Assembly (NCBI GenBank): GCA_030433225.1
Contig: JAUIMD010000128.1
Coordinates: 1 to 6,280 of the forward strand
DNA: 6,280 nt
DNA from: Bacteroidia bacterium
GTDB lineage: Bacteria > Bacteroidota > Bacteroidia > Bacteroidales > UBA5342
Direction: 5' to 3'
The notes under the pieces are model-generated. The model was not told where the DNA came from, did no database searches, and was given only the letters and a program-made list of their open reading frames with translations. Position numbers and translations under genes: made by a program. This document shows positions 6,045-6,280 of the stretch, piece by piece. Numbering within the stretch: position 1 is the first letter of the stretch; each line of letters opens with the position of its first letter.

Positions 6045-6280
6045 ATGTCTGATCGTGCCATACACATTGTAAGTTTCGATGTACCTTTTCCGGCAGATTA
6101 CGGGGGCGTTATTGATGTTTTTTACCGCATTGTAGCCCTTGCAGAAGCCGGTGTAGACATCCACCTGCAGTTCCAGTTCGTTTGCCAGTGCCGCAGGCAC
6201 GGGACGGTCCTCGAACGGCTCCTTGCAGGACCGCCGGTTCATGATCTGCGCGGCCAGCGGATCGGGGGCGGCCCCTTCGG
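6045..6280 (+). CDS. glycosyltransferase (GT4-like) N-terminus, fused to foreign sequence
   Basis: From the ATG at 6045 the frame stays open for 78 codons to the window edge. The first 41 residues read like the N-terminus of a Bacteroidota GT-B glycosyltransferase: a first beta strand (HIVSFDVPFP), the loop ADYGGV typical of the GT4 acceptor-side N-terminal domain, and a helix-strand unit ending in VDIHL. Such enzymes transfer sugars to cell-surface glycans or glycolipids. In relatives as I remember them, the next residues are HCF-x-YGR or similar. Here, from Q42 (6168-6170), the sequence becomes Arg- and Gly-rich without that pattern, while GC content jumps. The genuine part therefore probably ends near 6168-6170, and residues 42-78 are an out-of-context translation. 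The gene start is well supported; the tail should not be used for annotation. Confidence 0.7.
   Translation, partial: MSDRAIHIVSFDVPFPADYGGVIDVFYRIVALAEAGVDIHLQFQFVCQCRRHGTVLERLLAGPPVHDLRGQRIGGGPF
6165..6173. other. suspected chimeric junction
   Basis: To the left, the plus strand reads as a glycosyltransferase with about 47% GC (52 of 110 bases, 6061-6170). To the right, GC is about 69% (76 of 110 bases, 6171-6280) and the minus strand reads as a nitroreductase-like N-terminus. Both similarities end at the same place, at codon 42 of one and just after the ANELE segment of the other. A CTGCAG (PstI) sequence lies exactly here (6165-6170), but the same hexamer occurs uncut at 4990 and 5203, so it is weak evidence for a cloning origin. 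Confidence 0.6.
6171..6278 (-). CDS. nitroreductase-like N-terminal fragment from GC-rich source
   Basis: Reading the minus strand from the window edge gives 36 open codons with GC-rich third positions. They contain a DPLAAQIMNRRS start followed by EPFEDRPVP and an ALANELE helix. This matches the usual opening of nitroreductase-family flavoproteins: an Arg-Arg-Ser element that helps bind the FMN phosphate, a phenylalanine, then a DRPVP turn and a helix. Beyond 6171 the frame continues into antisense of the glycosyltransferase and loses the expected family continuation (a helix leading to an APS-x-x-N segment). An internal ATG at 6242-6240 exists, but the similarity begins before it, so the true start is probably outside the window. 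Only a short piece is visible, so the family call is tentative. Confidence 0.45.

Noticed and set aside
6036..6242. 68-residue minus-strand frame taken as one gene
   Set aside because: Its first part (6242-6171) is nitroreductase-like and its second part is antisense to the glycosyltransferase start, so it spans the suspected junction and is not a real single protein.

Overview
The window looks like ordinary chromosomal DNA from a member of the Bacteroidota. The main reasons are three upstream elements matching the Bacteroidota sigma-factor consensus (TAnnTTTG, two of them with an upstream TTG or TTTG box exactly 17 bases away), A/T-rich start regions without Shine-Dalgarno sequences, and protein types typical of the phylum: a multi-repeat DUF349 protein, an exported DUF4097-like protein and a GT4-type glycosyltransferase opening. 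The lineage below phylum cannot be fixed from this sequence; Cytophagales or Chitinophagales-like relatives are a guess.

Layout. Bases 1-1556 (minus) hold most of a DUF349 repeat protein whose C-terminus lies outside the window. A 196-base gap with a likely terminator separates it from a 56-residue ferredoxin (1753-1923, minus) in which one cluster cysteine is replaced by serine. A 225-base divergent intergenic region (1924-2148) carries a promoter for each direction. On the plus strand follow a secreted SMP-30/gluconolactonase-like beta-propeller protein (2149-3021), a strong promoter (3057-3085), an exported repeat-rich beta protein (3120-4145), and, only 4 bases later, a three-domain Xaa-Pro aminopeptidase (4150-5943). 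These last two are probably one transcription unit. A glycosyltransferase gene starts at 6045.

The last ~110 bases do not fit the rest. Near 6168-6171 the GC content rises from about 47% (6061-6170) to about 69% (6171-6280), the glycosyltransferase reading frame loses its family pattern, and the opposite strand begins to read like the N-terminus of a nitroreductase from a GC-rich organism. I read this as a chimeric join (assembly, amplification or cloning artefact), less likely a real recombination point.

No mobile element, CRISPR array, RNA gene or defence system was recognised, and I see no convincing new multi-gene system. No gene-free stretch exceeds 300 bases. The most interesting biological points are the serine-substituted ferredoxin and the solenoid-like repeat protein translated just ahead of the aminopeptidase.
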